From contig NC_053146.1 in the NCBI RefSeq assembly GCF_016808335.1, positions 31,101,495 to 31,165,494 of the forward strand: a DNA stretch of 64,000 nt, read 5' to 3'. The position numbers and the translations under genes are program-made. The notes under the pieces are model-generated. The model was not told the DNA's origin, made no database searches, and saw only the letters and a list, made by a program, of their open reading frames with translations. Of this stretch, positions 20,581 through 32,645 are shown piece by piece (position 1 is the first letter of the stretch; each line of letters opens with the position of its first letter). Origin of the DNA: Panicum virgatum (lineage: Eukaryota > Streptophyta > Magnoliopsida > Poales > Poaceae).

Positions 20581-23500
20581 TGAAATGAACCTAGTTTCCA
20601 AAAGGAGAACCCGACTCCCAATATCGTCGTGATAGTCCCTGGATCAGTAGCTATCACATACAGAACTCATTTCAATTACATATCACAGTCGTACTTATCG
20701 ATTGAAGTCATTACATGGGTTTAATTACACATAATCTAGAGGATTTGCAGTACGAATATCAGAGTACAAGCCCCTTGGGCTAGAGGAAAACAAACAGAAC
20801 TCGGAAGCGTAGTTAGCCTTCTGGGCATCCTTCATCTTCAGGCTTCACTCCTCCACAGGCAACTTGAGCATAGCACGAACCGTCCTTAGCATCCTTCATC
20901 GTTGTCTAGCTTGAGCGTTGAAACGGAATCAGAACCTGCATCTAGCAAACTATCCCCAAGGACGGAATAGGCTCACATCACCATTCGCATGCAGCTTTTA
21001 AGTGGAATGCACGGGTATAAAAGAGTAGACAAGGATAAGGCTAGGGTTTCCTGAGCTGCTGCAGCAGCAAAAACATAGTACCCGCCAAATCTCCTGACGC
21101 GGGCCATTCAGGCATCCCTGACTCCCGGTCAACTTCTCATCTCCAAACTAAGCCTATCTCTCCAAGTCGGTACGAGAACTCCCACTCCTCGTACCTCAAC
21201 TACTTATCCAAGCAGGTAAAAAGACTAGAGGGAGGTAGAAATCTCTCTGGGAAAGCTAACTAATGGAAGTAATAGAAAAGTAGGGTCGTACATGACAGAG
21301 TACGCGCCCATACGTACAGTTTTAACTCTGCAGAGCTTGTACACCTGTACCCACTCGAATCGAAGTCAGCCGGGATCAAACCAATTGACGACGAGACACC
21401 GGTCAATACGAGTCAGTCGAAACCCACCGGCGAGCAACGACGGGCAACACGAAGAGCCGGGAGGTTGCTGGGGCGCTGGCAGGCACTGCTCCCTCGTCGA
21501 CGGCCCGCAATTCCGTCACGCGCCCGGAGGATGTGTGAAAATCGGGCGTGCCACCTGACCTATACCCTGATCAGGAGGGTGCAGACGTGCTCCGAACAGT
21601 TTCCTGCATACAAAGACACGTGTAAACGTAAGTCCGAGCCGTGGTCGGCTCCCCGGGACGACTCTTGCATCGGCTTTAAAGAGCCGATCGAGTCCCGGTG
21701 TCAGATGGGATCTGATTGTATCCAGATATGATAAATAAAGCAAATAACTATAAAACTGCTTCAATTAAATCTAATTGATCTAATCCACTGATGGTAACAG
21801 CTTCACTGCTAGATCGGAACATCCTACACGTGACTAGGCCTAATGAACATAACAGACAACTAAACCACAACCCAAAATAGAGGCCTAAGAACTAGCAAGA
21901 GCCGATTCCCAGAACAATCCCTATCTGGGCTAAGATAAAGCATCTATTACACCACCGGATCATCCAATCCGTTTGCAAGGCCTAACCTAGCAGATATTAC
22001 ACCAACTCTTAAGAATAAGAGCAAACCATAACAGATCAGATCTACTAGACATAAAAGAAGCAGGGTGTTGCCTCTGTGCAACTAATTCTATGCGACAAGA
22101 ACTAGCATGAGATTGAAACGTGACTGCACAGAGACAACATGATATTCGTAGATGATAAGCAACGAAGCACAACAGATCTACTAAAAGCCATGCTACGAAC
22201 ATCAGGATAACTAGTACTACTCGCCATCAAAAACGCTTCAGTACTGAGTAACACCAAGGTAGAAGCAAGAACAATACCGCCCTGATCGCAAGAAGCGATC
22301 AGGGCAGCATGGCACTTACTTGGATGAAACCATAGGATTAGGGGTGGCGATGCGCCGAGAGTTGTTGTTTGCGAGACGTGATGATGCTCTCCTTTATGAA
22401 TAACAAAGGATACATATTTATAGTCCGGAGACTTGGGAAACAATCTAAACTAATCTTGTCCCGATCGGACTCTATCTCTAACCTTGAACTAAATCTAAAG
22501 ATACATGGCCCATGTGGCCCAGATGCTCACGCAGGAGCCGATTTACAAGTCTTCTTCAGTCTTCTGCCTTAAGCCCATCTTGATTTCGGCCCATAAATTA
22601 ACCCTGTTAATTTATGGCGATAACAGAATGAGAACTAGTAGCCATGGGACCATCCTGTTTTCCCGGGTATGGGCGCGTCCTCCCACAGGAGATTGTCCCA
22701 GGACTGTGAAGCCTAACATGCGACTTGGGGAACGTGAGGTCAACACCTCCTCCCCCTACACTGATACCCTATCCTCCTATAGGCTTGGTGCCACACTTGC
22801 TAGCTTCGGACCGGATCCTTCCGCATAGAGGATAAGTGGTGTGCACATTTACATAGTCCCACTAATCATAGTTACCCCAACCGGTTCCTTATACGCCGGC
22901 ACAAGCATCTTTGTCACGTATGCGTATCTGCCACAGCAGTTCGCGATGGGCACCCATCACAGGTCTCGCCCCTATACTCCTCCAGTGCGCCATGTCTTCC
23001 CGAAGGAAGGGTTTCGCCGAGGGAAAACATGCTCTCGCCACAGGTGCTCCACGGGATGTGCCAACATACTTCCTCAGTCCAGGGCATGCCCAACACACTC
23101 CCCCAACCCCTGATCCGAAGATCAGGTTAAATCGCTCACCCCCAGCTAAAGTCCTAGTCACCAACGCCTCTGAGGTGGATCTCCACTCACGCCCAGACTA
23201 TCATCATATATATCCCACATGAACACATGCAAGTATCTCAACCATTCAACATGGTATGAGTAGGAGATCAAGGAGGTTGGGTAAAAAAGAAGGGCATGCA
23301 GGTTCATCTCATCAACAGTATAAAAGCGATGACAATTCTAGCAAGCAATGTCTACTGGGATTTCAGATCGTTGATGGGCATGAACCTGGCGTGTCTTCAT
23401 AGTCCTCCTGGGCCCCCCGAGGTCTTCTCTTCGTCCGGGACGTCGCTTGACTTCTCAGCAATAGGGACCTATTCGTAAATACACATAAATGTAGGGGCCA

Positions 23501-26315
23501 AAGTGCAAATATGCACCAACTTCTCAAATAAAACTCAAATAGCACCCAAAACCTATTCTAACATGTAGATCATGTTTTTAGAAAAATTATGAAACTAGTT
23601 TCATAATTTTTGGAGTTAAAATGGATTTATTATGAATTTTTGAGGTTAAAAACTATTTCTGAAAATGATAAATGAATTTCGGAAAAAGAAGAACAGACAG
23701 GCTGACACGTGGAAGCCCCTGGGCATGCCACATGTCATGCTGACGTCAGCATGATGTCAGCAAGGGGGGCGGTCTATGCTGACGTCAGCAAGGGGGGCGG
23801 TCAATGCTGACGTAAGCATTGACCAGGTCAATGTTGACCTAGTCAACTGGTTAGTGGGGTCCAGGGTCAGTGGCCCCACCTGTCAGCCTCATGACAGAGG
23901 CTGACATGTGGGACCCGTAGGTCAGTCCGGCTGGGAAAAAGAAAAAGGAAAAGAAAAGGAATCTAAGGTTATTGGGCTCAAGGGGTTGGGTCAGCTCGGG
24001 TGGCCCAAAAGCATTGGCTCGGCTCGGCTAAAGGAAGAAAGGCCGGCTCGGCGACAACAGGCCGGCTCGGCTCGGGTTAGTAGGCTCAGCTTGGATCGAC
24101 TTGGCTAAACAGGCCGGAAAGAAGGAAGGCCGGCTCGGGGTCTGCGGCCTGACTCGGCTTGGCCCACGAGCCAACAGAGCGGCTCACGTTGTAAAGCGAC
24201 ACAAGTCGCGCTTTTGTGGGCCGAAAGTAGACAGGCCACGGCCCAACTGGCTTCTCCCTCTCTCTTACACTGGTGAATGGGGCCCATGGGCAGGGTTTCT
24301 CCCCGCCGCTGACATCTGGGCCCCAAGTGTTAGCGGGAGGGTGGATCCGGTGTGGCAGGGTCGATCCAGTGCAACATGGAGGTATGTGTGCGCGTGTGTG
24401 TGGCAGAGCGCTGTGTCAACGGTGGGGGCGGCGGTCTTCTTCCTGGCGACGGCGGCGGTCTTCGGCAGCGTTCGCCCTTCCTCCTCGACGTCCCTCTGCT
24501 CCACATCTTCGGTGGCAGCGACGGCGAGGTCCGGTTGGCGCGGAATGTTGACGACGGCGGGGAACAAGTGAGTGCGGCGGTGGACGGCGGTGACGGCGAG
24601 GCAGTGCACAAGTGGACGGCCTGGACAGGGTGAGTCCGGTGCAATGTGCATGCGGGTGACCCAAGTCATGGCCTTTCAGCCCTAATGGTTGCGCGCACAA
24701 GTCGGGCTCGGCCACGGCGGGGCCATGATGCGGAGGTGCAGTGGCGACGACGTGGGGGCTAGCCATTGTGGCGAACTGGTGGTAGCGACTATGGGGAAAA
24801 AGGCGGTGCTCAATAGAGCTGGACAGTGAGCGAGGTCGGGACGCAGCTCGCGACAGTGGGGGTCCGGCTAGTCGTGGCGCAACGTCATGCTCGGCCCTGA
24901 CGGCGGCAGTTTACGGCGGGGCGACGATAAGGTCCTAGGGCGCTATCGGGGCTCAACGGCCGGCGGCAGGCAACGGGTCATCAAAAAGGGAAAAATAGGG
25001 CGGCGGTGGCGGGCTTACCAGTGGCTCGAGGCAGCAGAGGCTTGGTGCCGTGGTGGGTTGATGCGGGCGGCGGCAGTGTAGTGCCGTGGATCGTAGCTAC
25101 TTCGGTGAAGACGATCGGGCGACGGCCTGGTCGAAGTCCGGCGATGGCGATCGTCTTCTCGGAGCTGCAACGGCTCGAGGCGGTGCGCACCTCCTCCTTG
25201 CGTGACGGCTGGGGCTCGGTCTCCCCCTCCTTCCTTCCCACCTTGGCTTCCTCCTCTTCGCTCCCTTCCTTGGCTTTTGAGCTCCTCTGTGTTCTGCTAG
25301 TGCAGCAGCGACGCTCAATTGGAGAGTGGGGGGAGGGGTGGCTTTGGGCGGCTAGGGTTTGGAGGCATTGTCGGAGGGTTTTATAGGCGGCATCAATTAG
25401 GGCTCCGCGCAGCCGGAGGCTGGCGATTTTTGGTGTCCGGGCCGGGTTGAGACGCGGAGTGGGTGCGTGCGCAGGGCGTTGTGGCCGACAGCGACTGCGA
25501 GTGGTAGTCTGTGGCGTCAGTGACCAGCAGGGAGTGAGGCGCAAGGCGCGGCCGTTTCGCAGAGCGGGGCGCGGCGGTCGCTGGGTGCGGGAGGAAAAAG
25601 CAGGGGAGCAGAGGAGTAGCTGGAAAGGAGAAAGCTGATGAGCGGGACCCGCTCGTTAGTGTCTCTTGTCTAGCGAACGTAAAGGGAAGGGAGTTGGGCC
25701 GCGGGGGTTTGCGGGTGATGGGTCGCGCGCGCGAGTGAGGAAGTGCGGCGGCGGTTTGGGCCGGCGCGCGGTATCGGGTCGGTGCGCGCGAGTGGGCTGG
25801 TGGCGGCCGGCGTGTCGGATCGGGCCGAGCGGGGGAAAGGCCACGGCAGGCTGGAGCAGGCCGGGGGCGTGGGTTTGTCGGGCCAAAAATGGCCTTGGCC
25901 ATTGGGTCGGCTGGTTGTTCGGGCCAGGCTGCAATCGTGCCGGTGCAATGTAGTTTGGGTGGGCTAGGTCTAGGGTTTAGATGGGTCTAGAGTCCAGGTT
26001 TAGTTAGTGGGTATATGTTAGGGTTTTGAGTTTAAATTGAATGGCCAAATTGAATTTAAACTCTACTCACTTCAATCAAAATTTATCCGAATGAAAAAGA
26101 AACATGGCAACTCAAAAAGATCGAATTAACCCCGAATGAGTCACACTAGCATTTATATCCCTTATATTTATTCGATTTTAAATTACTAGGAATTTAAGAT
26201 GGGAAAAGAGTTCAACCTTGAATTATTTCTAGCTAGTTACACTTGCACACAAAACATTTTTGAAAACTCGTATTTTTGGAGTATAACATTCCGTACAAAA
26301 ATACAGGATGTTACA
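20581..26315 (-). mobile_element. Large solo LTR inserted in element A's 3' LTR
   Basis: Starts TGAAATGAAC and ends GGATGTTACA; on the minus strand the LTR begins TGTAACATCCTGTA. The flanking 5-bp sequences are CTATA (20576-20580) and CTGTA (26316-26320), one substitution from a perfect duplication. The uninterrupted copy of element A's LTR reads CTGTA here, so the left copy mutated. No gag or pol is inside. The sequence includes GC-rich, TGACGTCAGC- and GGCTCGG-rich tracts and a minus-strand TATA (CTATAAAAC, 25378-25387). Subtracting a nested 1.2-kb LTR leaves an LTR of about 4.5 kb, in the range of Tekay/RIRE3-type gypsy LTRs; the family assignment is by recollection. Confidence 0.7.
21408..22627 (-). 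mobile_element. Nested LTR copy of the element B family
   Basis: From CGAAACCCACCGGCGAGCAA to TTTATGGCGATAACA it aligns along its length to B's LTRs at 40847-42068 and 53204-54422. The first ~12 bp (TGTTGTCGACCG in B) are altered, and no 5-bp duplication is evident, so it is a solo LTR with a damaged end. The minus-strand TATA region is conserved near 22415. Confidence 0.85.
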
Positions 26316-27733
26316 CTGTACTTTAGAGAGGTAGCAGATGGGAGGACAACGAGCGAGATAGGACACCTGATACACTTCTAAACTACCGAGCTAGCCTCGC
26401 TAGAAAAGACCTAAGCTTCTTCCTTGATGACGAGAACCTGGAGCTTACTTTGGTGGCCTCAGAGAAGGACTCAGAATGGGATCAGAAGGGAGTTCGACAA
26501 CAGTCGGCAACTATTGCTATAAAAACACCCGAACGTGGTGGACTACGAAGGACGGACAAGGCTGTCACCACTTACCGCCTACCACTGCGGTACCGTGGGG
26601 TGGAACACACTTTTAAACACCGCGTCTACACTCGGTACTAGGATTTCTCTTGAGGCCTTCAGGAGAAATCCCCCTCAACCTAGTGAGCTAACTTGAGCTC
26701 ACTAGTCCGGGCGAGAAAACCGTAAGACAAGCTCCGACAAACAAGAAACATAACTTAAACTGACTAGAGGTAAGTTACTTCCGTAGACAAGTACTCATAC
26801 TCGGAAAGGTAAATGACTTGCAGAAAGTAAAGCTGACTCGAAGTAAACAAAGAAGATTACTTATATTAATAAAGTCAAAGAAAAAGATACAAGAGCTTAT
26901 ACCGAGCTCCGATGATGACTACGGATCCCCGAGACAAGCTCGACTCGACTCTCACTCCCAGCTACTAATCCTACTCTAGAAATGAGAGAAGAGAGAACTC
27001 CTTTTGGTGTGTTCTTACAAGTGAGGATGGGGCCCTATTTATAGTAGCTCAAGGTCGATAATTGGCTGGTAGCTGCAGTTGTAGCAACCCCTGACTTAGC
27101 TTGAACTTCACGCGAAAGGGTGGCTTCAGTGGCTGCAAGGTGGGGCCGGGCGGCCTCCCCTAGGTTGGGTGGCTTGGGGTGAGTGCCATCTGACACCACC
27201 ATTTTGGTGGACGCTTCTGATTGCCTCCCGATGTCGGTTCCATTAGTGCTTGGTCAAAGGCCGGGCGACCCAAGAGAGGCTGGGCGGCCTGCTTCCGGAG
27301 CCCATTGGCCCTCCGTTTTGCTGAAATTGTAAATCAACACTCCACATTACTCCAGGGTTGGGTATCACCAACGTTTTCTTCTCTGGGCATCAACTTGTGG
27401 GTCCTATGGTTAATGCCCATGCCTTCCGGGTCCACCTACTGAATCAGGGGCTAATCCCTGGTTTAGGAGCATTGTGAGCATGTCACGTTGCTCTTGTAAC
27501 AAGGATGCACCCATGTATGTTGAGGTGTCAGGCCGGCCGGCACGGTCGAGGCTGGGTGGCATGGATCTTCTCCGTTTTCGTCCATTTTTGGGCTTTGATC
27601 TCCTGCAAGCACAACTCATGCAAAACTTGTTGAACTTATTACAATTGAATAAAATATGTATGAAACATAGTGCAAAAGCTCATTTTATTCCTGAGAAGTT
27701 GATGGTCAAAATGTGAAATAATGGCCGTCAACA
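26316..27733 (-). repeat. 3' LTR of element A, larger fragment
   Basis: Matches the right LTR from about 56345 to 57757, from GTACTTTAGAGAGGTAGC to GCCGTCAACA. TATA motif TATAAATA on the minus strand at 27036-27043. The other fragment of the same LTR is 20333-20580. Confidence 0.88.
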
Positions 27734-29109
27734 TCCCCCCAAGCTTAAACTTTTGCTCGTCCTCGAGCATAGCTTAACACTAAGGCTTGGTGGATCAGGA
27801 GTTGCATCAATGTCTACCCCCTGTAGGTACCCTATGCACAACATATTACTCTACCCGTATGTACGTCGAGTAAGTTGGCACATACCTATATGCTCTTGTT
27901 GATGGGGCTTATTCACATTTCGTTCCTTTGTCTTATGCGGTTGGAGGACTGAACAACCTTCATCAGAATACTATCATGTTTCCCTATTCAGGTTCATTCC
28001 CGAAATATTTTCAAGTTTTGTACAAGTATGGTTAAAGTTCCCCGAAGGTAGTCTCAATCGCTCAAGGTGTATGATCCTCATACAAGTGGAGTTTTGTGTA
28101 GGAAGAGTGTAGCATACATTGATTACCTATATTGCCGAGCCGAAGAGTGATTCGCGAGAGGTAGGTACTTGATCAAATTCCAATCTTGTGGAATTTCAAA
28201 TGTTCAAGGGAGAGGGAGGAAATGGACTCACAATTGGAAATATTTTGGGTCATTTTATTTGAACTCCTTTGCTAAGGATCATGGGTACTTTTTCTTCTTT
28301 TCATTTTCATTTTTCATCATTTTTTTAAAGAAGATTACACCATGTCCTCCTTGATAGAAATTTTCAGATGGAGCTTTTGAATAATTTTGACCCTTTTGAA
28401 ATGAATAGGCACACAGTGGAGATTTTGGGCTGGAGTTGTGGTGGAATTGTCTGGCGAAAGTGGATGGCAATACCCGGAGTAGGTTATTGTCATATCAGAC
28501 ATTTTTTAGGCTAGCAATGAATGGGTACGCGAAGGAGAAAGACCGGCAGATGACAAGTACCTTTCCTCAAGCGAACTCACCATTCGACAAAGCTCAAAGT
28601 AAATCAAGATAGCCTATGGTTTGCTCATGTAATAAAGCATTATGGCTCTGGATAGGACATGTAAACCATCAGGGAATTCTTTTACCATGATTCAAAATTT
28701 TAATTTATTCCGAGAAATTCCCTTACTAAGGTATACAGTTTTGATTCAATTGTAGACTATCTCGAATCCCACAACAACTTAGACTTAGAAATCATGTTCA
28801 TGCTCCCACACAATCAGATTTTCAGCGGTGTCAATTATGTGCCAACTAGCTCTAGTACTAAATGAGTTAAAAGCTATAAACGGGGCACATGCTAGGCTTA
28901 AATAAAGCAACTATTCATCATTTCCATGGTAAGAGCTTGCACGGATTTCCACACATATAAGAAAAAACTTTATTCCAAGCATGATAACTTTTTAAATATA
29001 TATAACCATTATTATTACTATTACTACTACTCATGGAAAGGCTCTACGAATGAACGAACGGGTGTGACGACCTACCTGGGCACTCACGATCTCCCCTCAA
29101 AGCTTCAAC
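27734..29109 (-). other. 3' untranslated part and polypurine tract of element A
   Basis: Directly beside the 3' LTR, the minus strand reads AGTTTAAGCTTGGGGGGATG, the AAGCTTGGGGG polypurine tract typical of Athila-type elements (27734-27753). The preceding ~1.35 kb has no ORF, only AT-rich sequence and a short TTA/CTA microsatellite near 29005-29030. Confidence 0.75.
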
Positions 29110-30860
29110 TAAGCTAAGGACTATGGTTGGGATCTGGGTATGGCTGCTGGGTGTAGTGGGTACCTTGATTCCAATCATAATGAATGGAGGATACCTCGAT
29201 TCCAATCATAATGAATGGAGGATAACATCCCCCAACTCTCCTGCATGAGGCTGGTGTTGTGCTCAAGGTTGTGGCCCATCTCCTTGCTGACGGAACTCCA
29301 AGGCATTGATCCGGGTAGTAAGGTCCGATAGCCCCCATGTAAGCGAGTTGTCGAACTCGAAGCGAGCCGATGCTGATGGACCAACCTGTGGCCTTGATGG
29401 ATCGACCTATGGACCATGGGAAGTCTGCATAACTGGTGGGTAGTAGAATCCCTGGTCGTGACTGTACCCCATGCTGCCCTCAGCCTGGTACGAAATCTGG
29501 CAACCCTGTGCGTAGTGCCCATAGGCCTCCTCAAAGGTCATGGTGTGTTGTGGCTGGGTTTAGCTGTGCAGAGGTGGCTGGTGAAGGTGCTGCCTATGAT
29601 GGTCCGGCTTCCTGAGAAGCGCGGGCTTGTCGTGAAGCTCTGGCTTGGCGAGAAGTTCCTGCCTGGCAGGACGTGCCTGCCTGATGAGAAGTTCCTGCTT
29701 CGGCAAACTGTGCATCATGCCGAGTCCTGCCTCGTGTCATAGGACCAGCCGTGCTGTGACGTGCGGGTTCTTTCTTTTCTATCTGGAGGGTCAGGCACTT
29801 CACGGAGTAGAGAGAGAGCTTTGTGCAAGGGATCTCAAACTCTTTGTCATACCTCAGATAGCACATAAAGATTGAGTTTCCTGGACCCTCACGCATCATG
29901 TGAGCATGGATGAAGTGGTCCAGTTGACAATGGTTCGGTACTTCTCTGTCAAGGGCAGATAGGTAACCTGGGTATTCTCCAGAATAGAGACATGTCATGC
30001 AATGCACATAACCAGAGAGGTTATGTCAATGGGAGACTTGCTCGTGATCATTTTCTACCATTGTGACACCATGCACATGACGGGGAGTAGCGAATTTTCT
30101 TTGCCATAGCATAAAGGCACATGAGCTCTGAGGAGCTGCAAAGCCTGAGTTCTCCTTAGGAGAACACTACCATGGTGAGGTACTTTGCTAGGATTCTTAG
30201 AATTGGATTATGAATGGAGACGATGCTATTCTTACTACTAACAGGTTCATCTGAGATTGAACTCCACCAAGAACTACGGTCATAATCATGTTCATTTGAT
30301 AGCATAGAGAGGTCTAATGTGCATTTCTTGCTAAAGCCCAACACTATGCTAAAATCCTTGGGTTTCATTTCAAAGAACTCGTTGAACAAAAGGAAGTGGA
30401 TTTTAGTTTAAGTGCCAATGGTTTCAACATGTAAGGTTACAAGGAATTCCAATGTCAAAAGATGCGAACCTGTCTCGGTGATGTCTGTGAAGTTTACCCA
30501 GCCGGCTGTGGTGAACGCGCGGTTCATGTCCTACTTCAATCCCGCCGTGATGAGGAAGTTTGGTTCGAACCGCTTGGCGTGGCCGAACGACTGCTTCTTC
30601 AGTAGCTTAAGGGCATCCCGCTCATAGTCGGTCTGGACTACGATCTGGTCGACCATAGTCAAGACTTGGATTTTGAGGCGGTTCCTCGGGACTGTGGGGG
30701 ATGCAGGGGTCTCCTCCCGGGATACCGACCACCGGCGGACCGAGTCCACTAACATGTCATCCCGGAATGCTGATAATCCTCGTGAACTCCTGGAACGGGA
30801 CGACGAGCTGAATTTCTTCACCGTTTTCTAGACGTTGCCCCACAGAGACATGGTTCCTGC
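29110..30860 (-). pseudogene. Third ORF of element A (uncharacterised, retrotransposon-carried)
   Basis: The minus-strand frames starting near 30851 (MSLWGNV) read KKFSSSSRSRSSRGLSAFRD, TMVDQIVVQTDYERDALKLL, KKQSFGHAKRFEPNFLITAG, then after breaks FNEFFEMKPKDFSIVLGFSK and ILRILAKYLTMVVFS, later HFIHAHMMREGPGNSIFMCY, and a Gln/Ser/Ala repeat tail (SHQAGTSCQAGTSRQA). The layout resembles the extra ORF downstream of pol in grass gypsy elements, sometimes described as a putative plant transposon protein; I cannot assign a biochemical function. Several stops and frameshifts are visible. A candidate own promoter lies upstream (31280). What else: an env-position ORF or a captured host gene. Confidence 0.6.
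29161..29225. repeat. 32-33-bp tandem duplication in the third ORF of element A
   Basis: Two copies of GATTCCAATCATAATGAATG-GAGGATA in tandem, nearly identical, within the C-terminal part of the minus-strand ORF. Confidence 0.85.
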
Positions 30861-31167
30861 AAAACGTTAGTGCCACAAATACCTGAAGGAAATATACAAC
30901 AGAGATTAGCGGGTTAGTCATTCTTTTGGGGAATGAACCACCACAAACATTCTTCGTGCCTTGATTATTCAAAGGAAATATTTTTGTGGTTTTTTGTTTA
31001 GAGGGGGATGGTTGCTACTAATGAACCATTTTTGTTTGATTAGTACTAAACTAGTTTTAGTACTAAAGCAACACTAATACTTTTTTTATTTTTAGGGGTG
31101 AGTTAGCACTTGAGTTCTTTACTTAATTAGCTCAAAGAGCTTGATTAGGCAAAGAAAACTCAGAAAG

Positions 31168-31168
<1 letters not shown>

Positions 31169-31212
<44 letters not shown>
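31169..31212. repeat. (GA)n microsatellite
   Basis: About 21 GA units on the plus strand; reads as a (CT)n pyrimidine tract in the presumed leader of the minus-strand third ORF. Confidence 0.95.
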
Positions 31213-31213
<1 letters not shown>

Positions 31214-31279
31214 CGAGTTCAGGGGGGATTCTCGCTTACTCGGGTTTGCAGTGCGACAAACGATGACGGGAGCTTCAAA

Positions 31280-31286
31280 ATTTATA
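31280..31286 (-). promoter_or_regulatory. Candidate internal TATA box for the third ORF of element A
   Basis: CTATAAATTTTG on the minus strand, followed downstream by a long (CT)n leader (31169-31212) and then, near 30880, an intron-like acceptor TTCCTTCAG before the ORF. The combination looks like a core promoter plus 5' UTR. This is inference from sequence only. Confidence 0.35.
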
Positions 31287-31699
31287 GGTATGAGCAGGGC
31301 CTAGGACATGTTGGGTGGCTCCCTGAGCGGTCTTCCTTGCTCCACGTCGAAGTCTAGGTGATAGATCTGCTGTGCATCATGCTCTGTGGGTGGAGAGACG
31401 CAACATGGGCTGTGCAGAGGTGCCAGGCGGCCATGATGAGGCCAGGCGGCTTGCCCTTTGCCCATAGTTGTGCCGGCCACATTTCCCTTTGCCTCCTGAA
31501 CACTGAAGCATAATTCCCGTGCTGCTCCTGGCAAGAAATAAGGGACGTGGGGCCGGCCGACCTAACATTTGGCCGATTTTTTTCATGCAAGCTAATTGAT
31601 GCAAAATATTTGTGGATTCAAAGGTATTTGGTTTAGAAATCAAATATGCTATATTGTGGAAACGAAATGATGCAAGAAAATAATAACTATCATATATAC

Positions 31700-32222
31700 A
31701 AATCATAGGAATGGGTACATACCATGGTTCTCATGGCGAGAGCTCGGGTTTTGAGTCCGGAGTAGGACTCTCCATACCTTTGGTCTTGTTGTCGTCGCCG
31801 GATGGAGTTCCTAACAATGACACTTTCTTCTGCCATACTTTCTTTTTGGCTGGTTTTGTATCGATCTTTCTTCTCCGATTCCAAAAATTTGTTACGTTGG
31901 ATCCTCCATTTCGCATTCCTTTGGTTGTGCACCCTGATTTCTTTGCGAAGTCATAGGCATTCTACGAATTCATTGAGAGCATCGATTGATGGGTTTGATG
32001 GCTCCTCTGTCTCTTTCTCGGATTTTCTCCGGGTGAATGCCTTGACCTGGGAGCACTATTCGACCTTTAGTTGGAAGCCGAACTTCTCCATCTGCCCATT
32101 GATGTTGAGCTGGATTTCTCCGCCCCCCCACATCAATGCGAGCATTCGCTGTACTCAAGAACGGCCTCCCCAGGATGAGAGGGGTCTTGCTATCAACTTC
32201 CATGTCGAGAATGATGAAATTA
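31700..32222 (-). pseudogene. C-terminal part of the element A protease and following sequence
   Basis: The minus strand encodes FIILDMEVDSKTPLILGRPF and LSTANARIDV, the second half of an Athila-type aspartic protease (ILGRPFL flap-proximal motif), then a basic Lys/Arg/Glu-rich stretch (KWRIQRNKFLESEKKDRYK). The first half with the catalytic Asp is missing between here and 40563, so about 60 codons were lost where element C inserted. No reverse transcriptase follows. Confidence 0.8.
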
Positions 32223-32596
32223 TGTTTTTACACCATAAATATAAAGGCCACGGCCGATTGAGGTCCTTCTACCCAGTCGAATCAATCAATCTACTATTTT
32301 TCCCATTTTTCTCCAAACCCTAGCTTTTCCAACCTCGTGATATTCTTTGCTCGTCTCGACGACGTTTAAGGGCATCTTGGGTGGCCTGCTGACCTCAAGA
32401 CAACCCTTGATCTTCGAGCTCCGACGGGATCCCTCCCGAGCTTGAGGTTCTAGGTCTTCGCGAAGCTCTCTGCGCCCAACCGGTCTGACCGGTTGGCGCG
32501 ACCGGTCTGACTGGTCGTCGGGGCACTTCGTCCGGTTGCGATCGTTGCCATCCTACACGTTCTAGCGTTTGTGTGTTGGCCAATTCTGCGTCAACA
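32223..32596 (+). repeat. 5' LTR of element C
   Basis: Ends TCTGCGTCAACA just before the PBS. A TATA box (AATATAAAGG) lies at 32238-32247, only ~15 bp from the apparent left end, so most of U3 seems absent. The part from 32374 onward is shared with the 3' copy at 40336-40562. It contains ACCGGTCTGACCGGT-like palindromes at about 32478-32516. Confidence 0.7.
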
Positions 32597-32603
32597 TACT
32601 TTT

Positions 32604-32622
32604 TGGCGACTCCGCTGGGGAC
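32604..32622 (+). other. Primer binding site of element C
   Basis: TGGCGACTCCGCTGGGGAC, starting eight bases after the LTR end, is a standard form of PBS in grass gypsy elements. Confidence 0.75.
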
Positions 32623-32645
32623 AGATCTGAGTTCATCGGGCACAA

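Noticed and set aside
24101..25967. Many GC-rich overlapping ORFs
   Set aside because: They lie inside the solo LTR; low-complexity composition and opposing frames with no domain.
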